From the NCBI GenBank assembly GCA_030761205.1, contig JAULJL010000017.1, forward strand, positions 4,412,001 through 4,476,000: 64,000 bases of DNA, written 5' to 3'. Position 1 is the first letter of the stretch. The number at the start of each line of letters is the position of its first letter. Under the pieces are notes generated by a model. That model saw only the letters and a program-made list of their open reading frames with translations, did no database searches and was not told the origin of the DNA. The translations under genes and the position numbers were made by a program. The stretch comes from Fremontodendron californicum (Eukaryota; Streptophyta; Magnoliopsida; Malvales; Malvaceae). This document shows, piece after piece, positions 37,101-48,825 of the stretch.

Positions 37101-40100
37101 ATTTCAATGAAAGATAAATTAAAGTAACTGGATAACATTCCTTTACCTGTAAGTCTGGAGTACTAGAAGGTGTCAATTCACCAAATAACTTCACATGGAA
37201 TATGTGTACATCAAAAGGGCGATAAGTGACTAGTATATAATCTTCGTACACATCCATCACCATTGGCTTTGCAAGCAATGGTTTACGACAAAGTAGTGAG
37301 CTCTGATCAAGGTGATATCGGGGATAGAAAAGCAACTCATACCTGCAATCAATCAATTACATCAATGATCAACCACAATAAACAACAGTTGATCATGAAA
37401 CTTAAAACGAAAAAATCGTACTTCATAAGAAAGTATTCATTAAAAACAAATGATAGAAACAAAGAAGAAAAACTTGCTGCCAAAAGCTTAGGGCTCAAAC
37501 TAACAGTTCTTGAGTTGATGGGATTAAATGAACTGGTTAATTGTGATGGCTTGCCCATGAATTTCAGGCACCTATAGATTACCAGAAATTAATCGACAAT
37601 TATAAGTATGGACAGACAAGACAAGTTCTGCTGAAGCAACTAAGAGGGCACAGATTTGCATCTCACATGTTAGAAGAATCGATGTAGTTGCAGACAACAA
37701 TGATCTTCCCCAGCCATAACAAACCTTTGCACTGAATCTTTTGTTCCTGAGAAATATCTCCAAACACTCGCCACTTCTTCAGCCTTATATCATATAAAAT
37801 CAACCCATGGAGACCAGCAACTGCTAAATACATTCCATCCTTGCTCGCTGCCACATGTTGAACAGGCCAATTTTGGGAAATATAAGAAACCTGGACAAAA
37901 GCAAAACCACATTAGAAACACCCACATTTAAAGAAAACAGAATGAAGGCAGACAGTTATCGAAGTTGTGATTTGGATGTATAACTGGAAGGTTTAAATGT
38001 AGCATCTTAAGCTCATCAGTATCTTCTGACTGCACAACAAGCAATCTATCTTCACCATAAATCACTTGACGGACGTAAGTCATTCCTGAAACTCCTCTGC
38101 TAAGGCAACATTTTCCAAAAGAAAATGCAAGAATTCTCTCCAACGATCCTTCCTCAATAGCATAAAGCCTATACCCATATTCATCCCACTGCATTAGTGA
38201 GGTACCACCCATCAATGGCTCATATTTACAATCCTGGTTTGGCTTAACTACTGGAGAAGAAACAGAACTCAAACCAATTTGACGGATGGTCGACATTAGA
38301 CGACATCCAGAAACAGACCAAACCGTAAGTCCTCTTAACTTCCACCCAACTGCAAAAGCAGAATTATCAGGTGTCCATGCAATACAACTGACAGAACCAG
38401 TGTCGTCCATCATATATCTGCCAAACAACAAAATCAAGAAGTAAATCTTTCACCCTTAACAAATGAAAGCCTAAAGCCAGATAATATAGGGTTCAACAAC
38501 ATTATAGTTCAAACACTTGCTAAAATAAGTAGTAGAAAAGAAACTAACTAAACCACAAATTTATGGATCTACATAGGGTAAACTAAGGCTTTATTCAGCC
38601 TCACTGTAATTCTTGCTCACTATACATTCATTCCCTCCTAAATTAAGGTGTTGTTTAAGATGGAATTAGATGTTCATAGTATTTGTAAAAAGGAGGTGAG
38701 TGCTTATTTTACAAAGCAGAAATGAGGCAAATATACTATTTAAGTGCCTTGCAGACAAATACAGTAGCCAGTTCACTCAAAGAACTAAATGTAAATACAT
38801 CACATTATACCACCAATATTCTAGCTTTACCAATAAATACAATGCATACCCCCAGTCGTATAAGGAGACAGTACGAATGAGCGACCCTGATTCAGCCAAG
38901 TCATATAACTCAACAACTCCTCTTCTGGTACCAACAGCAAGAATCTGTTGATCTCCAGCAACGGCAGTACATACAGCATCACCAAGTCCCAAACTTTTTT
39001 CAGCTTTAATGGATTCAACTGGCTTTAAACCTTTCTTGCTCACAGAGCATGACACCAGTTGTCCATCAGAATATAAGACTAATAGCAGCCTAATTGAAAC
39101 ACAAAACTCCAATTGTGCTATAGCAGACTTCTTGGAGACTTTATAACTCGAGACAAAAGCTCCTTCAGCCTCTCCAAAAGCAATACCATTAACTAGAGAA
39201 TGTGGAAATGTAGTAACTTCACTGCTATTACGTTGAGAGGAATCAAGTCCAAAAGCTCCATAAAACTATACAGAAAAAGAGAATACAAAAATTAAATTAT
39301 GTGTTAAAAAGGAATTACATAGACAGGAGAAAATTGCAACTACATGTTATCTATGGATTACCTCCCCCTTCCAGGAGATACTATACAAAGATCCATCAGA
39401 AAGCCCCAGTAGCATATGTTTGTTATCACTCACAATATTGCTCCTGCAACAAAGAGGTTCAAAGGAAACAATAAATATGATACTGAAAAGAACTAAAGTT
39501 AAGGTCAAAATTACCGTAAATGAACAAGGAATATTTACACGGCCAAATTGTTTTCTGCAAAAGGGACTTGTTCATTCAGAACACAAGTTATCGTTGCTAG
39601 AAACAAACCAGAGGGTTGCTTCCCTCCTATTTGTACTTTTCTCTCTGTAAACTGGACCTTATAAATGTGAAGAAAAAAAGATGATGTCTGCAAAACGAAA
39701 AAAAGAATAGGACTATGAAATTCATAACAAATAAAGTTATGCATTTAAATATCTTCAGAAGCAATACATTGAAACAATTTAAACGAGCATTATCTTTTTA
39801 TCATTGATCAATCCACCACGGCAAAATGAAACTCTACCCATCATTCATAAACCCTAAAATCAAGCTAAATATAATATCAAGAGCAACGCTGCATGAGCTG
39901 CTCCTCTACTTCATTTTAATTAGGCGGCTCATTTACTCTCTTAACTCCAAAATGCCAGCACCCTAATACTAAACCAACATTTAATCAAACATAAACAGAT
40001 ACAACATTACCTAAAAGAAAATTTAACGTGCAGCTAGCATAGTAAGCAAAATCAAATTTCCAGGGAAAAAAAAAAAAAAAAACTCACAAGAACGGCAATT

Positions 40101-40440
40101 AATTTGGAGTCAGGGCTCCAAATGGCCTGCAAATTCTCGCCTTCTCGCTGCAGCGAATCCGCATCTCTCTTATACTTCCCTAACCTCAATCTATGCTGCA
40201 ATCACCAACAAAATAATTCATCAAAAAGCTTTAAAAAAAGAAGAAAAAAAAAACTAATCATTAAATAAAAGCATACACTCGTGTAGGAAATACCTGGGAG
40301 GAACTCCATAGCTCGAGATGCGAAGGCGAAACGACGAGCAAGAGTCGGTTAATGAGTTTGAGGTAAATGATCTTTTGCGACGAAGGACACTGCCCTTGCT
40401 CTAATGGAATCACCTGCGGATATCCATATGCCATATACAT
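31199..40440 (-). CDS. RIC1: RIC1 homologue, WD40-repeat subunit of a Golgi Rab6/Ypt6 GEF
   Basis: Twenty-three in-phase exons on the minus strand, about 1,122 aa: 40294-40440, 40088-40195, 39539-39687, 39362-39443, 38850-39265, 37985-38417, 37667-37890, 37147-37342, 36881-37026, 36635-36809, 36465-36518, 36072-36251, 35316-35428, 34723-34899, 34239-34296, 33763-33822, 33610-33651, 33390-33517, 33170-33305, 33010-33087, 32646-32762, 31378-31440, 31199-31285. The start MYMAYGYPQVIPLEQG and the WD40-type N-terminal half (for example CIAWTPDNSAFAVGWKLRG) match RIC1. The C-terminal half has the RIC1 domain (ILHCLLRHLLQRNKSEEALR, FPEYLDVVVSVARKTDGRHW, RRWYRTAACYILVIAKLEGP). In yeast and animals RIC1 with RGP1 activates Ypt6/Rab6 for endosome-to-Golgi traffic; the plant role is inferred. 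All introns used are GT-AG. No lesions seen. Confidence 0.94.
32021..32233. repeat. imperfect tandem duplication in RIC1 intron 21
   Basis: Two adjacent units (about 32021-32112 and 32113-32233) share AAAGTTGGATTTTA, TAAGCCCTATGTG and GAGAGATGGGAAAA followed by AGAGAGAGAAGAG. The second unit carries an extra CTCCAATTGGCTGCC segment. The repeat lies between exons 21 and 22, away from splice sites. Confidence 0.7.
34573..34592. repeat. (AT)n microsatellite in a RIC1 intron
   Basis: About ten AT units between exons 14 and 15 of the RIC1 gene. Confidence 0.9.
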
Positions 40441-41445
40441 CTTTCTTTTCTTCTTCGATTAAAATTGATTTTTTCTCAGTTAGGGATCTAATTCAAGAAA
40501 TAGATCTGAGAGAGTAAATCTTTTTCTTTTTTTTTTTTTTTTTTTGAGAAAAGAAGCAGATTAGATCTTGTAGATCCAGGAGAGGAGTGGCATTTTCTGT
40601 ATTTTTCTTTCAATAGCCATCGTTTTTTTCTTTTTATTTTTCATTTGATTGATATGCTGAAATGGATTTTAATTTTATTATTAAAAAAAAACTGTACCGT
40701 AAAAGACGGGAGTCCCACGTCCTTTGGGTGGGTCCCTCTTCAAGTGTTTAATTAATTATTTAAGTTGATTTTTCTTTTATAAAAATCTCTAAAGTCTAAA
40801 GTCTAAACTCAATTTCTTTTTCCTTTTTAATAATAAATAAATAAAAGTTAAGAGCTTTGCAAAAACAATTGTTTAACTTTTTTATTTTTTTCAATAAACT
40901 TTAACGATTTTTTCTTTTTAAGTTATTAAGACAAAAATAAATGGCGAACATTGTATTCTTCTTTTTAAAAAAAACCAATACCTTAAAAAAATTATTAATA
41001 AATATATTTAGTCACTTTTAAAGATAACTAATATATTATTACTAACAATGCTTTTAAAAATATTTGTTACGGTTATCATATTAAATAAATTAATATTTTT
41101 ATTATTTTGAAATTTACAAAATTAATAATTAATTATTATATTTAATATAAACTATTATATTTAATTAAGTGTCGACACTTTTTAACAATATTATATATTA
41201 TTTATAATAATAATTTATAAATTTATTTATAATTTATAATATATTAAATAACAATTGCTATACTCGTTAATAACATTCAAAAAGAAGAAAGGCTACCGAA
41301 TGGGCTGGACAAAGAGAGGTACAAATACCTGACTAATGGGCCTAAGAGAAGAAAAATACATGAAAATGCTTGCTTGGTAGTAGGCCTGCACAATAAAGCG
41401 TAAAAGGCCAGATCCAGATCGCTATATGCCAGATATCGTATTAAA
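40441..41445. other. RIC1 promoter region and AT-rich DNA
   Basis: Upstream flank of the minus-strand RIC1 gene, including poly-T/poly-A tracts near 40520 and 40680. No second gene diverges from it. Beyond 40750 the DNA is strongly AT-rich without recognisable termini. Confidence 0.4.
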
Positions 41446-41536
41446 TCTATATCTACACTTCTATAATATTATTAAAAAGAATTGTTGAGTTGGTGTCACT
41501 GAATCAATCACTAAAAATACAAAAAAGCAATAAGTA
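41446..41536 (+). mobile_element. truncated Helitron 5' end (copy A)
   Basis: Begins TCTATATCTACACTTCTATA and continues GTTGAGTTGGTGTCACTGAA, the same 5' signature as the next three elements. It is cut off where copy B starts. Confidence 0.6.
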
Positions 41537-41839
41537 TCTATATCTATACTATTATTAAAGAGAATTGCTGAGTTTGTGTCACTGAGTCAAGTGATACCAA
41601 CTCAGTCACTAAAAATAAATAAAAAATTAAGTATTAAAAAATAAATAAATATGTCTTCTAATATTTTATATAATAATTTTTTACAAAAAAAAATCTAATT
41701 ACTTCTAAAAAAACTACCATTTTTCTAAAAAAAAATCCACTTACAAAAACTACCCATTTTTTTTACACTTAAAATTTTTAAAACACAATTTATTTAAAAA
41801 ATATAATTTCACTCACATTGTGAGTGTATGGAATTCGAG
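41537..41839 (+). mobile_element. small non-autonomous Helitron (copy B)
   Basis: The 5' end, after host A, reads TCTATATCTATACTATTATT and then GAATTGCTGAGTTTGTGTCA. The 3' end has a perfect hairpin CACTCAC-ATT-GTGAGTG (41810-41826), nine bases, then CGAG followed by T. The expected CTRR is altered at one base. About 303 bp, non-coding. Confidence 0.7.
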
Positions 41840-41866
41840 TATATTATAAATTTACTTTTTTATACA

Positions 41867-42210
41867 CTAGACTATGTCACACTCTGTAAAATTATATATA
41901 TATAAGCAGTTTTTTAAAAGAATAATAATTGTTTAAGGAAATGGTAGTTTTTTTTTTAAGATAATGTAGTTTTTAAATTAGTGGGATTTTTTTTTTTAAG
42001 AACGTTAGTTTTTTAAGGGAGTAGTAGTTTTTTTAAGAAAGTAGATAATTTTAAAAAATAAATTACATTAAAAATTGAAAGACATAAACACCCTTATAAT
42101 ATTATTACTTAATTTATTAAGTATTTAGTTTTTTAGTAAAAGGAGTAACTAAGTTGATGTCACTTGACTCAGTGATACCAACTCAGTCATTCATTTTATA
42201 ATAGTATAGA
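41867..42210 (-). mobile_element. small non-autonomous Helitron (copy C)
   Basis: On the minus strand it starts after host A with TCTATACTATTATAAAATGA and GACTGAGTTGGTATCACTGA, and ends at CTAG followed by T (41867-41870). The subterminal hairpin is eroded to ACAGAGTGTGACA. About 344 bp. Confidence 0.6.
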
Positions 42211-42219
42211 TTATCAATA

Positions 42220-42488
42220 CTAGAATTTGTCGCACCCACCATGTGGGTGGGGTAGTTTTTTTTATAACAAAATTAATTATTTTTTAAGTAATTTTTAATA
42301 TAAAAATAAATAGTTTTTGTAAGTTTTTTAAATAAAAATTCTGTTTTAAAAAACATTAAAAGACATTAACATCCATATCTATAATCATTATAATTTTTTA
42401 AAAATTATTTTTGGGTAATTTTATTAACTGAGTTTGTGTCACTTGACTCAGTGACACCAACTCAGCCATTTTTTTATAATAGTAGAGA
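42220..42488 (-). mobile_element. small non-autonomous Helitron with canonical ends (copy D)
   Basis: On the minus strand the 5' end after host A is TCTCTACTATTATAAAAAAA, then TGGCTGAGTTGGTGTCACTG. The 3' end has a perfect hairpin CACCCAC-ATG-GTGGGTG, then CGACAAATT and CTAG followed by host T. Insertion between A and T without target duplication, plus TC/CTAG ends and hairpin, are diagnostic for Helitrons. 269 bp, no coding capacity. Confidence 0.82.
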
Positions 42489-43546
42489 TCATTTTTTTTA
42501 ATTTCATAATTTGATTAAAAGATTATCACATATTTTTTTAATTAAATTTTTTATTTTTTATTATATCTTAAAAAATATGTGCCTATTAATACTACTTGTG
42601 AAATCGAATAATTCATTGTCAATGAATGATGTCTCATATATTATTATATAATTATTTCATGAAATATCATCTCTAGCATATAGTCTTGCTTCTTCTATTG
42701 AAGAAAAAAATTATTTATATATCTCATTTTTCTCTTAATTATGGATATAAGCGTATTAATGTTCAATTATCTTTACATTTTAGAGACTGGTATAGATGAA
42801 CTAGTGGAGCGGTACACAGACAGTCAACATTTATTTATTTATTTATTGTTCTTACTAATATTCGATTTTATTTTAATAATTTTGGTCCAAATTTCAGTTC
42901 ATCTTTAATCGCTTGGCCTAATACACAACATCGTCATGGCTCGTGACAACGTGTTAAAGTTGTAACCATAATTTTATCTGTTAGATACAAATACGACATG
43001 AAATATCTGTCAAGTTGTACATAATACTATATAACTCTTTTTCGTTATTATCTTAATTATTGAAATTGATTAATTATTATAATTATTAATTATTTTATTT
43101 ATTCAAGGTTTAAATTTTTTAAATATTTATAATTTAAAAAATATATATATTTATATATAAATATATCTAATAAAAAATATTAATAGAATATATTAAATGT
43201 ACTTATTAAAAATAAATAAATTTTATAATAACTTAAAAAAATCATCATATGATTTTAAAATTTTAAAATATACTTTAATTCTTATTATGTATTTTTAAAA
43301 ATATATAAATAATTTTTTATATTAATAACTCAAAATAATATGTCAATACTAAAATAAAAATCATAAGCTCACCTCTATGCTACTACTTCATATGTACTAT
43401 ATTAATTTCCATGCGAACCATAGCTGAAAGCAGAAGCTTATTCTTCTTCTCCCTCACTCGTTTTTTTCTCTCGACTCTCTCTTTCTATAAACACGTATAC
43501 AAAAACTGCCTTTCTATTTATAAATATATTTTTTGTAATTTCCTTC
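42489..43546. other. AT-rich DNA and 5' flank of the RING gene
   Basis: No gene. The last 150 bp or so (TCTCGACTCTCTCTTTCTAT and around) look like the pyrimidine-rich 5' leader of the interrupted RING-H2 gene. Confidence 0.4.
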
Positions 43547-43683
43547 ATGGGGTTTCCAGTTGGTTACATGGAAGTTTTCTTACCAAAACTCTTCGTTCAC
43601 ACACTATCCTTTCTGGGTTTCATCCGAAATCTAATTTTTCCCCTTTTTAACTATCTGGCACTCTCCGCTTTTCTCGAAACAAA

Positions 43684-44026
43684 TGTTAGGTACCAGAGTG
43701 ATGGAATAGTGTCTCACAACTAAAATAAGAGATGAGAAAATAGGAACTGAACACACAAAATTTAACGTGGAAAACCCTCAATGAATAAAGGGAAAAACCA
43801 CGGGGCAAGACTAGAAGAATTTCACTATGAGAAAATATTACAACACCTCTCTCTAAATACTAGGAGAGAACAACCTCACAAAGAATATAAGAAAGTATAC
43901 AAGAGAGGAAGAGATAATTCTTGGGATGGTTTTAATACTTCTCCTTAAGGCTCTTTATATAGCCTTCAAGGAGGAACTCCTTCGTTGCTCCCACCGATGT
44001 GGGACTTTCTTATATAAGTTCTAACA
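43684..44026 (-). repeat. copia LTR, 3' LTR with respect to element transcription
   Basis: 343 bp, TGTTAGGTACCAGAGTG at one edge and TATATAAGTTCTAACA at the other, so it has TG...CA ends. Next to it on the inner side is a purine-rich tract on the minus strand (AAGTGGGATAAT), the likely polypurine primer. Confidence 0.95.
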
Positions 44027-44101
44027 ATTATCCCACTTGAAGATTTGATTAAACCAATCATATCTTCACACCACTCTTTCTGTCTTGCCATTCCATGTTG
44101 C

Positions 44102-47100
44102 TTACGTTTCTGATAGACCATAGGAGGATCGACACCAAATAAACTTGTCAGTGTTGATTGGCTTTGTCATAACATCTGCTAGGTTGTCTTTGGTGTGAAT
44201 CTTTTGCATATCCACACTTCCTTCTTCTACTACTTCTCGAACAAAGTGATACTGTATACCTATATGCTTTGTCCTGGAATGAAAGGCTGGATTCCTTGCA
44301 ATGTGCAAGGCACTCTGACTGTCACAATACACAATAATCTTCTGCTGCTTGTGCCCGAGTTCTTCCATTAACCTTTGTATCCATATTGCTTCCTTGCATG
44401 CTTGGGTAGCTGCCATGTACTCAGCTTCTGTAGTAGACAAAGCTACAACAGTCTGTAACTTAGATAACCAGCTTACCGCTCCTCCTGCAAGTGTGAACAC
44501 ATAGCCAGTAGTGGATTTCCTTTTATTAAGATCACCTGCAAAATCTGAATCAACAAAACCCCTGACAACAAGTTCTGATCCTCCAAAACATAATGCAACA
44601 TCTGAGGTTCCTTTAATGTATCTAAGGATCCTCTTAACAACATTCCAATGCTCTCTACCAGGATCTGCCATAAATCGACTGACCGCTCCCACTGCTTGTG
44701 CAATGTCTGGTCTTGTACATATCATAGCATACATAAGACTTCCCACCGTTGATGCATACGGTACTCGAGACATTTCCATCCTCTCTGCTTCATTGCTAGG
44801 ACTCATACCTGAGGATAATTTACAATTGACAGGAAGTGGGGTAGATATTGGCTTACAGTCTTGCATGTTGAAGCGTCGCAAGACCTTCCTCAGATAATTC
44901 TTTTGAGAAAGCCAAATTTTCCTGTCTTTTCTGTCTCGGTGAATTTGCATCCCTAAAATCTTGTTTGCGGGTCCCAAGTCCTTCATATCGAACTCTCTAG
45001 CCAACTGTGCCTTCAAATCTTGGATTCGATCTTTGTTGGGGCCTACCACCAACATGTCATCCACATACAACAGCAAAATAATGAAATCATTATCATCAAA
45101 CCTCTTGTAGTACGTACAATGGTCTGAACTCAGTCTGTTGTATTCAAGGCTAATTATGAAAGAATCAAATCTCTTTACCAACATCTGGGCGCCTGCTTTA
45201 GACCGTACAGAGATTTGGTCAACCTGCAAACCAAGTTCTCTTTGCCTGTTTCAACAAAACCTTCTGGTTGGAGCATATAAATTTCTTCTTCAAGCTCTCC
45301 ATGTAGAAAAGCCGTCTTTACATCTAGTTGTTCAAGATGTAAATCAAATGCAGCACACATAGCCAACACTACTCTGATAGTAGTAAGTCTGACAACTGGA
45401 GAAAATATCTCGTTGAAGTCAATACCTTCTTTCTGAGCATATCCTTTTACAACCAATCTAGCACGATATCTAACTACTTGATCATTGCTATCCCGCTTGA
45501 TCTTATAGACCCATTTGTTACCAATGGCTTTTCTGCCACGTGGTAATTCCACCAGTTCCCATGTCTCGTTCTTGTGAAGAGCTTCAATTTCTTCCTGCAT
45601 TGCTGTCATCCACAGAGAAGCATCTGGGCTACTAGTAGCTTCATGAAAAGTTGATGGCTCTCCATCCTCTGTTAAAAGACAGTATGCAACATTGCTCTCC
45701 GTAACATACTCCGTGTGCCAATTTGGAGGCCTTCTCTCACGAGTTGACCGTCGAACTTCTACAGCCTCGGACTCAACTGGTTCTGGTACCTCATGCTCTG
45801 GTTCTGCTTCAGAAGAATCATCTTCTTGAGAATTTCTATCCATCTGCACTGTAGCAGTCTCTTTTGAAGTGTTGTCATTTGTTTGCTCACTTTGCAGTTC
45901 ATTTTCTGCAAAAACTACATCTCTGCTGACAACAACCTTGCGGGCAGTGGGATCCCACAGGCGATACCCCTTAACACCGTCAGCATAACCCAAGAATATA
46001 CATTTTCTGGATTTTGGATCCAGCTTTGTTCTTTCTTGGGAGTTGTACATCACGTACACAGGACATCCAAACACATGTAGAGAAGAATAATCAGCTGGCT
46101 TTCCTTTCCACATCTCCATAGGCGTCTTCAAACCAATCGCCGTTGATGGTGATCGATTTATCACATAACAGGTGGTTTTGACTGCTTCTGCCTAGAAAGA
46201 TTTGGCCAATCCCGCTGTTCTCAGCATGGCTCTTGTTCTATCTAGGAGAGTTCTGTTCATCCGCTCTGCTACACCATTCTGTTGAGGCGTATGTGCAACC
46301 GTGAATTGTCTCATAATACCCTCTTTCTTACAGAATGCTAGAAAGTTACCGTCTACATATTCTCCTCCATTGTCTGTCCTCAAGCACTTGATTCTTTTCC
46401 CAGTTTCAAGCTCTACTTGTGCTTTGAACTCCTTGAATACTGGAAACACATCTGACTTCTTCTTGATTGGGTACACCCATAATCTCCTGGAATAGTCATC
46501 AATGAATGATACAAAATACTTTGCTCCACCCAGGGATATTTCTGGTGACTCCCACACATCAGAATGGATTAAGTCCAGTATGTGTTTGCTTCTTGTAGTT
46601 ACTTTAGCAAACTTCAATCTATGCTGCTTGCTTATCACACAGTGCTCACAGAAAGGTAAATTGACCATCTTGAGCCCGGGCAGGAGATTGCGTTCTGCAA
46701 GGACTTTCAAGCCTCGCTCTGACATATGGCCTAATCTGCGATGCCACATCATCGTCGTTTCTTCTTGGCTGGCTGCTGCAACTGATGCATCTGCCTCTTG
46801 CAACGTCTCTCCCAAAAGCATGTATAGATTGCTTGTGATCTTCTCTGCTTTCATCACCACAAGGTTTCCTTTCACTACTTTCAATATTCCACATTCAGTG
46901 TGGATCTTGCACCCGAGGTCATCCAATTGTCCAATTGACAATAAGTTCTTCTTTAAGCCCTTCACATGTCGTACCCCTTGAATTTTGCGAACAGTACCAT
47001 CATGCATTTTTAATCTGACGGTACCGACTCCAGCAATATCTAAGGCGTGATCATTTCCCATGAACACAGATCCTTCCGAAATAGGTTCATAAGTGCAAAA

Positions 47101-48021
47101 CCAATCTCGGTGTGGAGTCATGTGCCATGTCGCACCTGAATCCATTATCCAGACATCATTGAGTTTCTTTCCGCCTTTAGAACTAGTCGCTGCTTCACTA
47201 TACAAGATTTCTCCATCATCTGAGGTACTTGCAACACAACCTTGGGAGGTTGATGTTTCAGAATTCTTTTCTCCACCCTTCTTATTATGCCAACACTCCT
47301 TCTTCGAGTGCCCTCTCATGCCACAATTGTAGCATTTAAGATTCTTCCTTCTTCGAGATTTTGATCTACCATGATTCTGACTCCCACTGGAGCCACGTTC
47401 TGTTGATCTGCCTCTCATCACCGTTAAAGCCTCTGCTTGCTTTGAATTTTCTGACCTTTCCTCCTTATTCTTGCGCCTGGATTCTTCTTCAAGAATAGCA
47501 CCGGCAACATCATCAAAGTGAAGAGAGTCACTAACATTGTTATTTGTGATGTTGATGATGAGTTGATCATACGAATCTGGTAAACTCTAAAGTAGAAGTT
47601 CCGCACGTTCATTTTCCGCTATTTTGAAATCTGATGCTGTGAGTTGAGCAAATAGCGTATTCAGAGTGTTGATGTGATCCGTTACCGACGTGGATTCACT
47701 CATTCGAAGAGTGTAGAGTTTCCTCTTCAAGAATATTCTGGTGTGAAGTGACTTCACCTCGTACAATTTGTTTAGAACATCCCAAATCTCCTTTGCAGTC
47801 TTCTTCTCTGCAACACTTGACAAAACTGAATCCGCCATTGCTAGGTGCAGATTGGCAACAGCATTGTCATCCTTCTCTTTCCACTTTTCATCAGTCATTT
47901 CTGTGGGTCTACTTTCAATTGCTTCTAGACAATTATCCTTCCTCAAAATTGCTCTTATCTTCAATTTCCACAAGGAGAAATTTCTCCCACTGAACTTCTC
48001 TATCTCGAATTTTGCTGCCAT
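44102..48021 (-). pseudogene. copia gag-pol polyprotein, disabled by two stops and one frameshift
   Basis: From the ATG at 48021 the frame encodes the copia GAG (start MAAKFEIEKFSGRNFSLWK), a CCHC zinc knuckle CYNCGMRGHSKKEC, the protease site WIMDSGATWHM, an integrase with HHCC region and core (DNGGEYV), reverse transcriptase with YVDDM, and RNase H near the end. Lesions: an amber stop at 47587-47589 in GAG, a second amber stop at 46192-46194 in integrase, and a one-base loss near 45176 just after a KQAPR motif in reverse transcriptase. All pieces downstream of each lesion remain open. The element cannot make the full polyprotein itself but could be moved in trans. Confidence 0.93.
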
Positions 48022-48469
48022 GGTTGTACACGAACTGAAGCGAGTTACACTATTTCACCGTGAATAGTACCGTATACGTGAACAGTATTGTACATATGTC
48101 GTACACTAGAACAAATCCAGTATACGTTAACAATTACTGCAAAAGTATACAACCACACGTATGAATAGTAACCGTATCTGTGAATAGTACAGTACAATTG
48201 AATAGCCCGTATACTGGAACAGTGACCGTAGCCCGTGAATAGTGCACCAGGTAGGTTCCCAGGAAAGAGAGGTGGGTCACTGATAGACACACTTAAATAC
48301 CAAGTCTTTCCTAGCCAGAACTTCCCTAGACACTTTCACACTACCACACTTTATTTCCAGCAACAAGAATAATTCTTTTCTGATGTGGAAGATCAGACAA
48401 TACTGCAACCACAGAGCATACTAAGAACCAACACTTTCACTGCAGCGGAATAAGGACCACGAACCAATG
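48022..48469 (-). other. copia 5' leader with repeated CTATTCAC-type motifs
   Basis: Between the primer site and gag the minus strand repeats variants of TACTATTCACGG and GTATACGG at irregular spacing (for example GTACTATTCACAGATACGG, GGTTACTATTCATACG, GGTACTATTCACGGTG). This looks like a degenerate minisatellite in the untranslated leader. Confidence 0.6.
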
Positions 48470-48481
48470 GCTCTGATACCA
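48470..48481 (-). other. primer binding site of the copia element
   Basis: On the minus strand this reads TGGTATCAGAGC, complementary to the 3' end of plant initiator tRNA-Met, one base inside the LTR. It primes minus-strand DNA synthesis in most plant copia elements. Confidence 0.92.
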
Positions 48482-48482
48482 C

Positions 48483-48825
48483 TGTTAGGTACCAGAGTGA
48501 TGGAATAGTGTCTCACAACTAAAATAAGAGATGAGAAAATAGGAACTGAACACACAAAATTTAACGTGGAAAACCCTCAATGAATAAAGGGAAAAATCAC
48601 GGGGCAAGACTAGAAGAATTTCACTATGAGAAAATATTACAACACCTCTCTCTAAATACTAGGAGAGAACAACCTCACAAAGAATATAAGAAAGTATACA
48701 AGAGAGGAAGACATAATTCTTGGGATGGTTTTAATACTTCTCCTTAAGGCTCTTTATATAGCCTTCAAGGAGGAACTCCTTCGTTGCTCCCACCGATGTG
48801 GGACTTTCTTATATAAGTTCTAACA
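48483..48825 (-). repeat. copia LTR, 5' LTR with respect to element transcription
   Basis: 343 bp. Differs from the other copy at AAATCACGG versus AAACCACGG and at GAAGACATAA versus GAAGAGATAA; no indels seen. Confidence 0.95.

Larger units (their letters stand above)
43684..48825 (-). mobile_element. complete Ty1/copia LTR retrotransposon (Tnt1/Tork-like)
   Basis: A 5.1-kb element in antisense orientation to the RING gene it interrupts. It has two 343-bp LTRs, a 5-bp target duplication ACAAA (43679-43683, 48826-48830), a tRNA-Met-type primer binding site next to the 48.5-kb LTR, and a single gag-pol frame in the copia order GAG-PR-INT-RT-RH. The LTRs differ at only two positions by my reading, so insertion is recent, yet the coding frame carries two stops and a frameshift. 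Confidence 0.96.

Noticed and set aside
44511..44897. Plus-strand ORFs across the copia element
   Set aside because: They are shadows of the conserved RT/RNase H frame on the opposite strand; the same holds for 46301-48067 plus-strand ORFs.
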